A stretch of DNA of 6,231 bases from Acidobacteriaceae bacterium (GCA_030040395.1 JASHTU010000639.1:1-6231), one strand, 5' to 3'; shown: positions 1-6,060, counted from the first letter of the stretch. The notes: generated from the letters alone by a model not told the origin. Numbers and translations are program-made.

Positions 1-410
1 CAGAAGAAGCGGGTGTAGTTCCAGTCGTGGGCCATGTAGCCGATGGAGTAAATGAAGATGAGCAGGCCGACGAAGCTGACCATCACCAACATAACGGCGG
101 CGAGCGGGTCGAGCACCCAGCCCAAGGAGACGCTGGCCGCGCCGACCTGAAACCAGGTGAAGTTGACGGTTTCGCGGACGGAGTGGCCGCCGGCCCATCC
201 GGCCAGGACGTGGGCGAAGGCGGCGAGCGAGAGCAGCAGGGAAACGCTGAGGGATCCAATGGCCAGGGCGGCCGCAGCCGCGCGCCGGGACTGCTTGAAG
301 AAGGCGATGACGCCCGAAGCGACGAGGGGCAACGCGGGAATCAGCCACAGGATCTGTGTGATCGAAGAGGCGGCGGTTTGGGGAGTGAATGGTATGGCTT
401 CCTGGATCAA
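1..410 (-). CDS. nuoL: NADH-quinone oxidoreductase subunit L, N-terminal part (cut by window edge)
   Basis: This is the antiporter-like proton-pumping subunit at the distal end of the complex I membrane arm. The 136 residues visible show membrane segments at about 18-38, 46-70 and 103-124. They also show the typical NuoL N-terminal landmarks LDPL (100-103) and YSIGYM (121-126), which precede the proton-channel domain that lies outside the window. I start it at TTG (410-408). The frame has no ATG before the conserved LDPL region, and an AAGGGG Shine-Dalgarno sequence lies 7 nt upstream. This leaves 4 nt between the nuoK stop and this start, which suggests translational coupling. No shorter ORF call gives a better start, because the open frame is closed by a stop just upstream. 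Identity is secure from motifs and position after nuoK; the exact start is inferred. Confidence 0.9.
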   Translation of the reverse strand, partial: MIQEAIPFTPQTAASSITQILWLIPALPLVASGVIAFFKQSRRAAAAALAIGSLSVSLLLSLAAFAHVLAGWAGGHSVRETVNFTWFQVGAASVSLGWVLDPLAAVMLVMVSFVGLLIFIYSIGYMAHDWNYTRFF

Positions 411-414
411 ACGC

Positions 415-738
415 TCACCCCTTCATCCTGTTCATCTGGTCGAGGTCGGTGGTTTGTGCATGGCGGTAGATGGAGATGACGAGCCCCAGTCCTACCGCGG
501 CTTCGGCGGCGGCGACAGCGATGGAGAAGATGGCGAACATCATGCCGGTGAGCGCTTCAGGATGGGGACTGAAGCGCCAGAAAGCGACGAGGTTGAGATT
601 GGCGGCGTTGAGCATGAGCTCAATGCCGATGAGGACCAGAATGGCGTTGCGGCGGGTGAGCGCGCCGGCGAGGCCGATGGCGAAGAGGAGGGCGGCGAGA
701 AGAAGATAGCCGGCGAGTGGCGAGGCCACGGGCGTCAA
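415..738 (-). CDS. nuoK: NADH-quinone oxidoreductase subunit K
   Basis: Small membrane subunit (107 residues, normal for the family) of the complex I membrane arm, related to MrpC of antiporters. It lies between NuoJ and the antiporter-like subunits and helps carry the chain of charged residues used in proton translocation. Three membrane segments are visible at about 9-27, 33-54 and 64-91. The two conserved membrane glutamates are present: E40 in GIELMLN and E79 in AAAEAAVGL. The TRRNAI stretch (28-33) is also characteristic. The start is TTG (738-736), overlapping the nuoJ stop as TTGA. An AAAGGA Shine-Dalgarno sequence sits 8 nt upstream. A GTG three codons later would be too far from this site. 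The 4-nt overlap with nuoJ implies coupled translation. Confidence 0.96.
   Translation of the reverse strand: MTPVASPLAGYLLLAALLFAIGLAGALTRRNAILVLIGIELMLNAANLNLVAFWRFSPHPEALTGMMFAIFSIAVAAAEAAVGLGLVISIYRHAQTTDLDQMNRMKG
418..423 (-). promoter_or_regulatory. Ribosome binding site for nuoL (supports TTG start)
   Basis: AAGGGG on the minus strand, ending 7 nt before the TTG at 410-408. It lies inside the last codons of nuoK. It decides the nuoL start, since no ATG or GTG is available nearby in frame. Confidence 0.65.
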
Positions 739-1235
739 TGGGCGCTTCCTTTCTCATGCATGGCGACGATGACGGCGCCGATGGTGGCCGATGTGAGCAA
801 GAGGGCCACGATTTCAAGGGGGAGAACGTAGCGGCCGAGGAGGGCGGCGCCGATGTCGTGGACGGTCACGGAGGGAACGGCGGTTTCATGGGGCAGGGCG
901 CGCGCGCTTTCGAGCACGGCCCAACCAAGCGCAGAAAAGACGCAGGCGGCGATGACTAGGCCGGCGAGCCAACTGCGGCTGAAGACGCCTTCCCGTGGAG
1001 TTTCAGTTCCGCGCGTGAGCAGGATGGCGAAGACGACGAGAATGGCGACGGCGCCGATGTAAATAAGAATCTGGGCGAAGCCGACGAATTGCGCGTCGAG
1101 ATTGAGGAAGAGCAGGGCCAGGCCGGCAAAGGCGACGGTGAGGGCGAGGGCGCAGTGGACGGTGTTCTTCAAGAGCACGGCGGCCAAGCCCCCGGCCACG
1201 GTGAACGCGGCGAGGATGTAAAAGACCGGGCTCAT
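735..1235 (-). CDS. nuoJ: NADH-quinone oxidoreductase subunit J
   Basis: Membrane-arm subunit of complex I (166 residues), found next to NuoK and NuoA at the junction with the peripheral arm. Five membrane segments can be placed at about 2-21, 27-46, 51-74, 89-109 and 134-159. The third contains the family signature QILIYIGAVAILVVF (55-69); in known structures this helix has a pi-bulge that rearranges during turnover. The conserved PLEIVALLL stretch (139-147, E141) lies in the last helix. The ATG start has a GGAG 8 nt upstream (minus strand, at 1244-1247). The stop overlaps the nuoK start, while 78 bp separate it from nuoH upstream. Nothing is truncated. Sequence similarity between NuoJ families is generally low, but the motif and order make the call firm. 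Confidence 0.95.
   Translation of the reverse strand: MSPVFYILAAFTVAGGLAAVLLKNTVHCALALTVAFAGLALLFLNLDAQFVGFAQILIYIGAVAILVVFAILLTRGTETPREGVFSRSWLAGLVIAACVFSALGWAVLESARALPHETAVPSVTVHDIGAALLGRYVLPLEIVALLLTSATIGAVIVAMHEKGSAH
747..752 (-). promoter_or_regulatory. Ribosome binding site for nuoK (supports TTG start)
   Basis: AAAGGA on the minus strand, 8 nt before the TTG at 738-736 and within the 3' end of nuoJ. Its spacing favours the TTG over the GTG at codon 4. Confidence 0.6.
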
Positions 1236-1313
1236 CGGAACGGCTCCATGCGCGCGGCGGCGAGGCCCCCTTTACCGGAGGTCCGATTGCCTCGTTGTGT
1301 TGCTTCCGCGCTT
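1236..1313 (-). other. nuoH-nuoJ spacer with a dispersed 11-mer
   Basis: A 78-bp non-coding gap, the only sizeable one within the membrane-arm genes. Its plus strand contains ATTGCCTCGTT (1286-1296), which also occurs twice in the nuoB-nuoC spacer (5347-5357 and 5371-5381). The end nearest nuoJ carries the GGAG ribosome binding site for that gene. I see no promoter that I could defend and no terminator. Confidence 0.5.
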
Positions 1314-2519
1314 TTACTCAGCATAGCGGTAGCTCCTGGGGCCGAAGTGCTTCTTGAACATGCCGACACGGCCCATGAGCACGTAAACGCCGACGAGGAT
1401 GACACTGCAAACCACCCAGCGCGCCCAGCCTTCGCCCATAAAGCGCCAGAGGGCGGTGACGCCCAGGTTGAGGAGGGTGAAGGGCAGAACGAATTTCCAG
1501 GCGAAATTCATCAACTGGTCCTGGCGCAGGCGGGGCAGTGTGCCGCGCATCCAGATGAAGACGAAGATGGAGAGCATGACCTTGGAAAAAAACCAGAACC
1601 AGGAGGGCACGACGTTGAGGAACGAGAGTGGGGCCGACCAACCGCCGAGAAACAGGGTGACGCCGATGCCGGAAATGGAAAACATGGCGAGGTATTCGGC
1701 GAGAAAGAAGAGCGCGAATTTGAAGCCGGAGTACTCGGTATGGTAGCCGGCGACGATTTCCGACTCGCCTTCGGGCAGATCGAAGGGCGAGCGATTGGTT
1801 TCGGCCGTGGCGGCGATGGCGAAGACCAGGAAGCTGGCGAGTCCCCAGGGCGTGAAGATGTACCAATGCGGAAAGACGCCGGTGTAGCCGCTTTGCGCTT
1901 CGACAATCTTGGGCAGCGAAAGCGAACCGCTGATCATGACCACGGCCACGCTGGAGAGCAGGAGCGGGACTTCGTAGCTGATCATCTGCGCCACGGCGCG
2001 CATGGCGCCGAGGAGAGAATATTTATTGCGGCTGGACCATCCGGCCATGAAGACCGAGAGCTCAGTGGCGGCGCTCATGGAGAAAAAGAAGAGCAGGCCG
2101 GCGTCGAGGCTGACCAGGGCCATGTTGCGGCCCATGGGCAGGACGGCAAAACCCATGAAGACGGTGACGACGAGCGTGAGGGGAGCAAGGAAGTGGACCA
2201 TTACATCGGCGTTGAGGGGGACGACATCTTCCTTGGTGAGGGACTTGACGCCGTCGGCGATGGGCTGAAACAAGCCATAAGGACCGACACGGTTGGGGCC
2301 ATAACGGTTCTGCATGCGGCCCAGGCCTTTGCGCTCGAAGACGGTGGTGAGAGCGAAGAGGGCAGGGAAGACGCAGACGATGGCGATGACGCCAAGGACA
2401 ACGCCGGCGGCAGGGCGCCAGGAGGTGGGGAGAAACGAGACCAGCCAATCTTTGAAGAGAATGAAGACCTGATCGACGATGGCGGGGAGAGCATGCGTGG
2501 AGACGGGCGCAGCGAGCAT
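1314..2519 (-). CDS. nuoH: NADH-quinone oxidoreductase subunit H
   Basis: Heel subunit of the membrane arm (401 residues). With NuoB and NuoD it forms the quinone access chamber, and it starts the chain of charged residues leading into the membrane. The family landmarks appear in order: ERKGLGRMQNRYGPNRVGP (62-80), GWSSRNKYSLLGAMRAVAQ (160-178), AETNRSPFDLPEGESEIVAG (239-258) and WMRGTLPRLRQDQLM (323-337). About eight membrane helices are evident, the first around 37-61. The protein is longer than the roughly 325-residue E. coli form, with extra residues at both ends (about 1-35 and a basic tail 384-401). It starts at ATG, 3 nt after the nuoI stop and in the same frame. A purine-rich GGAGGGGAAG lies over the end of nuoI. 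It precedes nuoJ by 78 bp. Confidence 0.98.
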   Translation of the reverse strand: MLAAPVSTHALPAIVDQVFILFKDWLVSFLPTSWRPAAGVVLGVIAIVCVFPALFALTTVFERKGLGRMQNRYGPNRVGPYGLFQPIADGVKSLTKEDVVPLNADVMVHFLAPLTLVVTVFMGFAVLPMGRNMALVSLDAGLLFFFSMSAATELSVFMAGWSSRNKYSLLGAMRAVAQMISYEVPLLLSSVAVVMISGSLSLPKIVEAQSGYTGVFPHWYIFTPWGLASFLVFAIAATAETNRSPFDLPEGESEIVAGYHTEYSGFKFALFFLAEYLAMFSISGIGVTLFLGGWSAPLSFLNVVPSWFWFFSKVMLSIFVFIWMRGTLPRLRQDQLMNFAWKFVLPFTLLNLGVTALWRFMGEGWARWVVCSVILVGVYVLMGRVGMFKKHFGPRSYRYAE

Positions 2520-2522
2520 GGG

Positions 2523-3149
2523 CTAGTCTTCCCCTCCGGCGGGCGGGGCGGGCTTGGCGGGCGCGGTTTTGGCGGTTTCGGCGGCCTTGGCGGCAGCTTG
2601 AGCAGCGACTTTGGCTTTGGCGGCGGCCGCGGCCTTCTCCGCGTCCAAACGCGCGTCGACTTCGCCGGCCTCAGTGGGATGGATTTGGTGATAATACTCG
2701 TTCGACTTGGCCAGTTGCTGGCGGTCGAGGAGCAGGCCGCGGAAACGATCGTCGGTGGCGAGCTCGAATTCGGTGTCCATCTTGATGGCCTCAAAGGGGC
2801 AGACTTCAACACAGATCTGGCAGCTCATACAGACGGAGATGTCGATGTCGAAACGCGCGGGGTAAAACTGCGGCTTACCGACGAAGTCGGGCTTTTTGTC
2901 GCGCGACTTCTCAATATAAATGCACTTGGGCGGACATTCCTTCTCGCAAATCTGGCAGGCCACGCAGCGCATGCCAGCGGCCCAATCGGGACCATCGTAC
3001 ACGAGAAACGGGAAGACGCGCGCGTTCTCGAAGGTAGGAATGCGCTGTTCCGGATACTGCACGGTGGTGAGCCGGTCTGCGGAGACAAAACTGCCGGCAA
3101 AGTTCTTCGCCGTCTCCGCCATGCCTTTCAAAATGCCTTCGCCTAACAA
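2523..3149 (-). CDS. nuoI: NADH-quinone oxidoreductase subunit I (two 4Fe-4S ferredoxin-like)
   Basis: Peripheral-arm electron-transfer subunit (208 residues). It holds two 4Fe-4S clusters (N6a and N6b in the known enzymes) that pass electrons to N2 in NuoB. Both binding motifs are complete: C62, C65, C68 and C72 in CVACQICEKECP, and C107, C110, C113 and C117 in CMSCQICVEVCP. C117 is thought to pair with the first motif, as in 8Fe ferredoxins. Residues from about 165 to the end form an Ala/Lys/Glu-rich stretch followed by a Pro-rich tail, making the protein longer than the usual 150-180 residues. I choose TTG (3149-3147) because GGAGGG ends 6 nt upstream; an ATG at codon 10 has only a weak site. 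It follows the nuoD-nuoI inverted repeat and is 3 nt from nuoH. No nuoE, nuoF or nuoG precedes it. Confidence 0.97.
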   Translation of the reverse strand: MLGEGILKGMAETAKNFAGSFVSADRLTTVQYPEQRIPTFENARVFPFLVYDGPDWAAGMRCVACQICEKECPPKCIYIEKSRDKKPDFVGKPQFYPARFDIDISVCMSCQICVEVCPFEAIKMDTEFELATDDRFRGLLLDRQQLAKSNEYYHQIHPTEAGEVDARLDAEKAAAAAKAKVAAQAAAKAAETAKTAPAKPAPPAGGED

Positions 3150-3155
3150 GGTGGG

Positions 3156-3161
3156 CCCTCC
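3156..3161 (-). promoter_or_regulatory. Ribosome binding site for nuoI (supports TTG start)
   Basis: GGAGGG on the minus strand, ending 6 nt before the TTG at 3149-3147. It is the strongest Shine-Dalgarno match in the window and lies immediately beyond the heptamer array. Confidence 0.7.
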
Positions 3162-3165
3162 GCGC

Positions 3166-3295
3166 AGTTCTCAGTTCACAGTTCGCAGTTCACAGTTCGC
3201 AGTTCACGGTTCGCAGATTTCGGCTTTCGCGGCGGATCGCAATGAGCGCCGTTTGCCGAAAAAAAACTGTGAAGTACGAACTGTGAACTCTGAAC
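3166..3295. repeat. Inverted repeat built from tandem heptamers, between nuoD and nuoI
   Basis: Seven tandem 7-bp units of the form AGTTCAC / AGTTCGC (first AGTTCTC, last GGTTCGC) fill 3166-3214 on the plus strand. Four-plus units of the reverse complement type (AACTGTG, AAGTACG, AACTGTG, AACTCTG) fill 3265-3295. The two arrays face each other: 3167-3197 matches the reverse complement of 3265-3295 at 27 of 31 positions, with a perfect core of 13 bp (3173-3185 against 3277-3289). The 67-nt loop contains nested short stems, TTTCGGC/GCCGAAA (3218-3224, 3255-3261) and CGGCG/CGCCG (3230-3234, 3247-3251). In the transcript this would form a large hairpin. It lacks the short GC stem and U-tract order of a rho-independent terminator, although a run of T follows the first arm. 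The gap occupies 3150-3298. Confidence 0.85.
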
Positions 3296-3298
3296 CCA

Positions 3299-4471
3299 TT
3301 ACCGATCCACTTCTCCCAAGACAATGTCCACACTGCCGAAGATAAGCACTACGTCGGCCACGTTGTGGCCGAGGCACATATCTTCGAGGATGGTCAGATT
3401 GATCAGACTGGGCGGGCGGACGCGATAACGATAGGGGTTCGGACTGCCGTCGCTGATCAAGTAAAAACCGAGCTCGCCCTTGGGCGCTTCTACGCGGCCG
3501 TAGGCCTCACCAGGCTTGGGGCGGAAGCCGCGAATTTTGGCCTTGGGATCCATGATCGGCCCGGCGGGAATATCCTTAAGCGCCTGTTCGAGGATGCGGA
3601 TGGACTCGCGCATCTCGAGCACGCGCACCATGTAGCGGTCGTAAACGTCGCCGTGGTCGCCTAACGGCACGCGGAACTTGAAGCGGTCGTAGATGCCGTA
3701 GTGGTCCACTTTGCGGATGTCGTAATTGACTCCCGAGGCGCGCAGCAGGGGGCCGGTGACGCTGGCGTTCACGGCCAAATCGGGTTTGAGCACGCCCACG
3801 CCCTGGCAACGGGCCATGAGAATTTCGTTGGAGGTGAGCAGGGCCTCGAATTCGTCGACGAAGGGGGGAAGACCCGCGACCTCTTTGCGCGCGGCGTCGA
3901 GCCAGGCGGCGGAGACATCGACGCGGCAGCCGCCGAAGCGCATATAGTTGCACATCATGCGCGAGCCGGTGAGGGACTCGAAGAGGTCGAGAATTTTCTC
4001 GCGCTCGCGAAAGGCGTACATGAGCGGGGTGCCGCTGGCGCCCATCTCCTGAATGAGAAAACCGATGGAGGAGGCGTGGTTCTGAATGCGCGTAAGCTCG
4101 GCGAGGATGACGCGAATGTACTGGGCGCGCTCGGGGACTGCCTGAGCGACGAGTTTTTCGACGGCGAGTGCGTAGGCCCAGTTGTTCGATAGCGAGCAGA
4201 AGTAATCGAGGCGATCCGTGTAGGGCATGGAGGCGAGATAGGCCGCGCCCTCGGCGATTTTCTCGTGATTGCGATGCAGGTAACCGAAGACCGGCTTGAG
4301 GCGCATCACGCGTTCGCCGTCGAGGGCGACGTCCATGCGGAAGACGCCGTGGGTGGAGGGATGATGCGGTCCCATGGCGATTTCGAGCAGTTCGCCTTCG
4401 CCGCCGGGTTCGATCGTCGGCGGGCGGTTCCAGCCGTCAAGCTTCTCCGTTTTTGTTTCCGCTACGCTCAT
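3299..4471 (-). CDS. nuoD: NADH-quinone oxidoreductase subunit D (49-kDa type)
   Basis: Peripheral-arm subunit (390 residues) that forms the quinone reduction site with NuoB and is related to the large subunit of NiFe hydrogenases. The quinone-site loop GPHHPSTHG (34-42) is intact; H37 aligns with the quinone-binding histidine (His38 of Thermus). Y84 in MPYTDRLDY aligns with the quinone-binding tyrosine (Tyr87 of Thermus). Other family blocks are [13 protein letters not shown] (63-75), [14 protein letters not shown] (152-165), [15 protein letters not shown] (240-254) and the C-terminal GEVDR (386-390). The hydrogenase nickel-ligand cysteines are absent, as expected for complex I. It is a stand-alone nuoD and is not fused to nuoC. 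The ATG at 4471-4469 has no obvious Shine-Dalgarno sequence, because the repeat-filled spacer runs right up to it. The next gene downstream is nuoI. Confidence 0.98.
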   Translation of the reverse strand: MSVAETKTEKLDGWNRPPTIEPGGEGELLEIAMGPHHPSTHGVFRMDVALDGERVMRLKPVFGYLHRNHEKIAEGAAYLASMPYTDRLDYFCSLSNNWAYALAVEKLVAQAVPERAQYIRVILAELTRIQNHASSIGFLIQEMGASGTPLMYAFREREKILDLFESLTGSRMMCNYMRFGGCRVDVSAAWLDAARKEVAGLPPFVDEFEALLTSNEILMARCQGVGVLKPDLAVNASVTGPLLRASGVNYDIRKVDHYGIYDRFKFRVPLGDHGDVYDRYMVRVLEMRESIRILEQALKDIPAGPIMDPKAKIRGFRPKPGEAYGRVEAPKGELGFYLISDGSPNPYRYRVRPPSLINLTILEDMCLGHNVADVVLIFGSVDIVLGEVDR

Positions 4472-4579
4472 CAGTTTTTCAGTTCGTAGTTTTCAGTTCG
4501 TAGTTTCGCGTTTGATTGTTCTTCGTTTCTTAGTTCCTCAGTTCTAATTCGTGTTCGCCTGTTCCCTGTTCCCCCGTCC
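4472..4579. repeat. nuoC-nuoD spacer with 7- to 8-bp periodic repeats
   Basis: This 108-bp gap has GTT recurring on the plus strand at mostly 7- or 8-bp steps (4474, 4482, 4489, 4496, 4503, 4518, 4525, 4533, 4541, 4553, 4561, 4568). Two 14-bp units of the CAGTTCGTAGTTTT type are adjacent (4480-4493 and 4494-4507, 13 of 14 identical). Read in the coding direction, GAAC-containing units recur. All repeats point the same way, so unlike the nuoD-nuoI spacer no long hairpin is expected. No promoter or terminator was identified. Confidence 0.75.
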
Positions 4580-5236
4580 CTATTTTTCGGCCGCGGCCTG
4601 GTGCGCCTGGGCGCGTTTGAGCACCGCGTCGTGCGCCGTGGGCTCGTATTCGTAGTCGTCAGGGTCGACGTAATCCTTACGCATGGGGTAATCCTTGAAA
4701 CCGTCCCACATGAGGATGCGGCGCAGGTCGGGATGGCCCTTAAAGACGATGCCGTAGAGGTCAAACACTTCGCGCTCCTGGAACTCCGCGCCGCGCCAGA
4801 TGGGGGTCAGAGACGGCAGCTCCACCTGATCCGTTCGGTTCACGGTGCGCATGCGAATGACCAGGGGGCCGTGCCTCTTTGCCATCGAATAAAGATGGTA
4901 GACGGCCTCAAGATAGCCCGGCTCGACGTGCTTATGCGTCTCTTCGACGGTTTCTTCTACGGCTTGCTCGACGCCATCGACGGTCTTGTTGACGGTGCGC
5001 TTGACCTTCACTTTTTCGGAGGTTTCCTTGTCTAGCCAGTCGACGCCGGTGACGTTGGAGCAAAAATCGAAGGCCAGCTCGGGATCGTCGCGCAGGAAGC
5101 GGGCGATTTCCACGGCGCGCCCAGGCGTGAGGCGGAGCGAGTGCTGTGCGCAGGGGCTGGGGTTGGGCACAAATTCGACGCCTGCGCCGGGAACCGCCGC
5201 TTGAATCGCTGCTTTGATTTCTTCCACCGTCTTCAA
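4580..5236 (-). CDS. nuoC: NADH-quinone oxidoreductase subunit C (30-kDa type)
   Basis: Peripheral-arm scaffold subunit (218 residues) that packs against NuoD and NuoI and binds no cofactor. The family signature is clear: EREVFDLYGIVFKGHPDLRR (154-173), then ILMWDGFKDYPMRKDY (174-189). Upstream, NVTGVDWLD (61-69) and AVYHLYSM (111-118) are normal strands of the fold. Between them sits an insert of about 38 highly charged residues (70-107), rich in K, E, T and V, where this region is usually a short turn. The start is TTG (5236-5234), with AGGGG 6 nt upstream; a GTG at codon 4 is the only near alternative, and the first ATG is at residue 118. It is separate from nuoD, whereas some bacteria fuse them. 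Spacers of 161 and 108 bp flank it. Confidence 0.96.
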   Translation of the reverse strand: MKTVEEIKAAIQAAVPGAGVEFVPNPSPCAQHSLRLTPGRAVEIARFLRDDPELAFDFCSNVTGVDWLDKETSEKVKVKRTVNKTVDGVEQAVEETVEETHKHVEPGYLEAVYHLYSMAKRHGPLVIRMRTVNRTDQVELPSLTPIWRGAEFQEREVFDLYGIVFKGHPDLRRILMWDGFKDYPMRKDYVDPDDYEYEPTAHDAVLKRAQAHQAAAEK

Positions 5237-5242
5237 GTAGAG

Positions 5243-5247
5243 CCCCT
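5243..5247 (-). promoter_or_regulatory. Ribosome binding site for nuoC (supports TTG start)
   Basis: AGGGG on the minus strand, ending 6 nt before the TTG at 5236-5234 and touching the first AGC heptamer of the spacer. It favours the TTG over the GTG three codons later. Confidence 0.6.
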
Positions 5248-5282
5248 AGCTTCCAGCTTCCAGCTTTTAGCCATTAGCTACG
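5248..5282. repeat. Tandem AGC heptamers in the nuoB-nuoC spacer
   Basis: Five consecutive 7-bp units begin with AGC on the plus strand at 5248, 5255, 5262, 5269 and 5276: AGCTTCC, AGCTTCC, AGCTTTT, AGCCATT, AGCTACG. The period is exact while the units decay away from nuoC. They lie just upstream of the nuoC ribosome binding site in the transcript. Confidence 0.75.
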
Positions 5283-5326
5283 TTCTCATTGCTGCCGGCT
5301 TTTCTGAATTCCTTGTTGCCGTGGTT

Positions 5327-5387
5327 CCTCGTTCGCTCGTTGCGTTATTGCCTCGTTCGCTCGTTGCGTTATTGCCTCGTTCCCTTA
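5327..5387. repeat. 24-bp tandem repeat in the nuoB-nuoC spacer
   Basis: A 24-bp unit starting CCTCGTTCGCTCG is present exactly twice (5327-5350 and 5351-5374). A partial third copy (5375-5387) diverges after CCTCGTTC. Each unit contains CGTT/GTTG-type sub-repeats at roughly 8-bp steps. The junction 11-mer ATTGCCTCGTT recurs in the nuoH-nuoJ spacer. The repeat ends about 10 bp from the nuoB stop codon, and no terminator-like hairpin is seen. Confidence 0.85.
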
Positions 5388-5397
5388 TTTCCTGTCT

Positions 5398-6006
5398 TTA
5401 CCGGATCACGACCGGTGCGCTCCAAACGCCCGGGTTGGAGGGGGGCTCGAGGTCATGCTCGGCCGGTTCGGGCACGGGAAACTCGCCTTGCGCCTTCTCA
5501 TCGAGGAAGCGCGGACGGTCTTCGCCGGTCAAATGCTGTTCGTCGATCTTTTTCTGCAGGGTGATGAAGGCCTGCATGAGCGCCTCGGGCCGGGGCGGAC
5601 AGCCGGGGATGTGCACGTCCACCGGAATGTAGCGGTCGATGCCCTTGAGCACGTTGTAGCCCTGCTTGAACGGCCCTCCGGAGATGGCGCAGGCGCCCAT
5701 GGCGATGACGTAGCGGGGCTCGGCCATCTGATTGTAGAGGCGCACGACCTGCGGCGCCATTTTCTTGGTTACCGTGCCGGAGACGATCATGAGATCGGCC
5801 TGGCGAGGCGAAGGGCGGAACACCTCGGCGCCGAAGCGGGCAAGGTCGTAGCGGGCCATGGTGGTAGCGATCATCTCGATGGCGCAACAGGCGAGGCCGA
5901 ACTGCATGGGCCAGATGGAGCTGCGCCGGCCCCAGTTGTAAAGCTCTTCGAGGGTGGTCACGAAGACGCCCTGTTTGCCGAGCTCGATTTTCAGGTCTTG
6001 ATCCAT
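5398..6006 (-). CDS. nuoB: NADH-quinone oxidoreductase subunit B (PSST type, cluster N2)
   Basis: Peripheral-arm subunit (202 residues from the chosen start) that carries the 4Fe-4S cluster N2, the direct electron donor to quinone. The four ligands are visible: the tandem pair C40-C41 in [11 protein letters not shown]106 in GACAISGG and C136 in [10 protein letters not shown]. The [15 protein letters not shown] block (64-78) is also diagnostic. The C-terminal 45 residues or so are Pro- and acid-rich and extend past the usual core. I use the ATG at 6006-6004, where the family N-terminus begins and GGAG lies 6 nt upstream (6013-6016). A TTG 84 nt further up would add a low-complexity peptide translated from the repeat spacer and is unlikely. 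The gene follows nuoA after 94 bp. Confidence 0.98.
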   Translation of the reverse strand: MDQDLKIELGKQGVFVTTLEELYNWGRRSSIWPMQFGLACCAIEMIATTMARYDLARFGAEVFRPSPRQADLMIVSGTVTKKMAPQVVRLYNQMAEPRYVIAMGACAISGGPFKQGYNVLKGIDRYIPVDVHIPGCPPRPEALMQAFITLQKKIDEQHLTGEDRPRFLDEKAQGEFPVPEPAEHDLEPPSNPGVWSAPVVIR

Positions 6007-6025
6007 GCTTCGCTCCGCTACGCTC

Positions 6026-6060
6026 CAGTGATCAGTGATCAGGGGTAAGGGATCAGAAAT
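6026..6060. repeat. Heptamer repeats in the nuoA-nuoB spacer
   Basis: Plus-strand 7-bp units CAGTGAT (6026-6032), CAGTGAT (6033-6039), CAGGGGT, AAGGGAT and CAGAAAT fill 6026-6060. Two imperfect CAAC units follow (6061-6074). The first two are exact and the rest decayed. They lie in the 94-bp nuoA-nuoB gap (6007-6100), which otherwise holds only the nuoB ribosome binding site. Confidence 0.65.

Noticed and set aside
1089..3146. A 685-codon open frame on the plus strand, antisense to the nuoJ start, nuoH and nuoI
   Set aside because: It lies opposite three genes with unmistakable complex I motifs. It has the low-complexity Gly/Glu/Asp/His-rich composition of a frame mirrored from a high-GC gene, and it crosses gene boundaries. 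It is a compositional shadow and not a gene.
3255..3295. Rho-independent terminator after nuoD
   Set aside because: A T-run in the transcript (opposite 3261-3266) comes after the first heptamer arm but before the rest of the hairpin. There is no compact GC-rich stem directly followed by the T-run.
3164..3300. CRISPR array
   Set aside because: The units are 7 bp and directly adjacent, with no unique spacers, and no cas gene is present.
6028..6042. Palindromic TGATCA sites as an operator for a regulator
   Set aside because: They arise from the junction of two tandem CAGTGAT heptamers, so the symmetry is explained by the repeat. Nothing else supports a protein-binding site.
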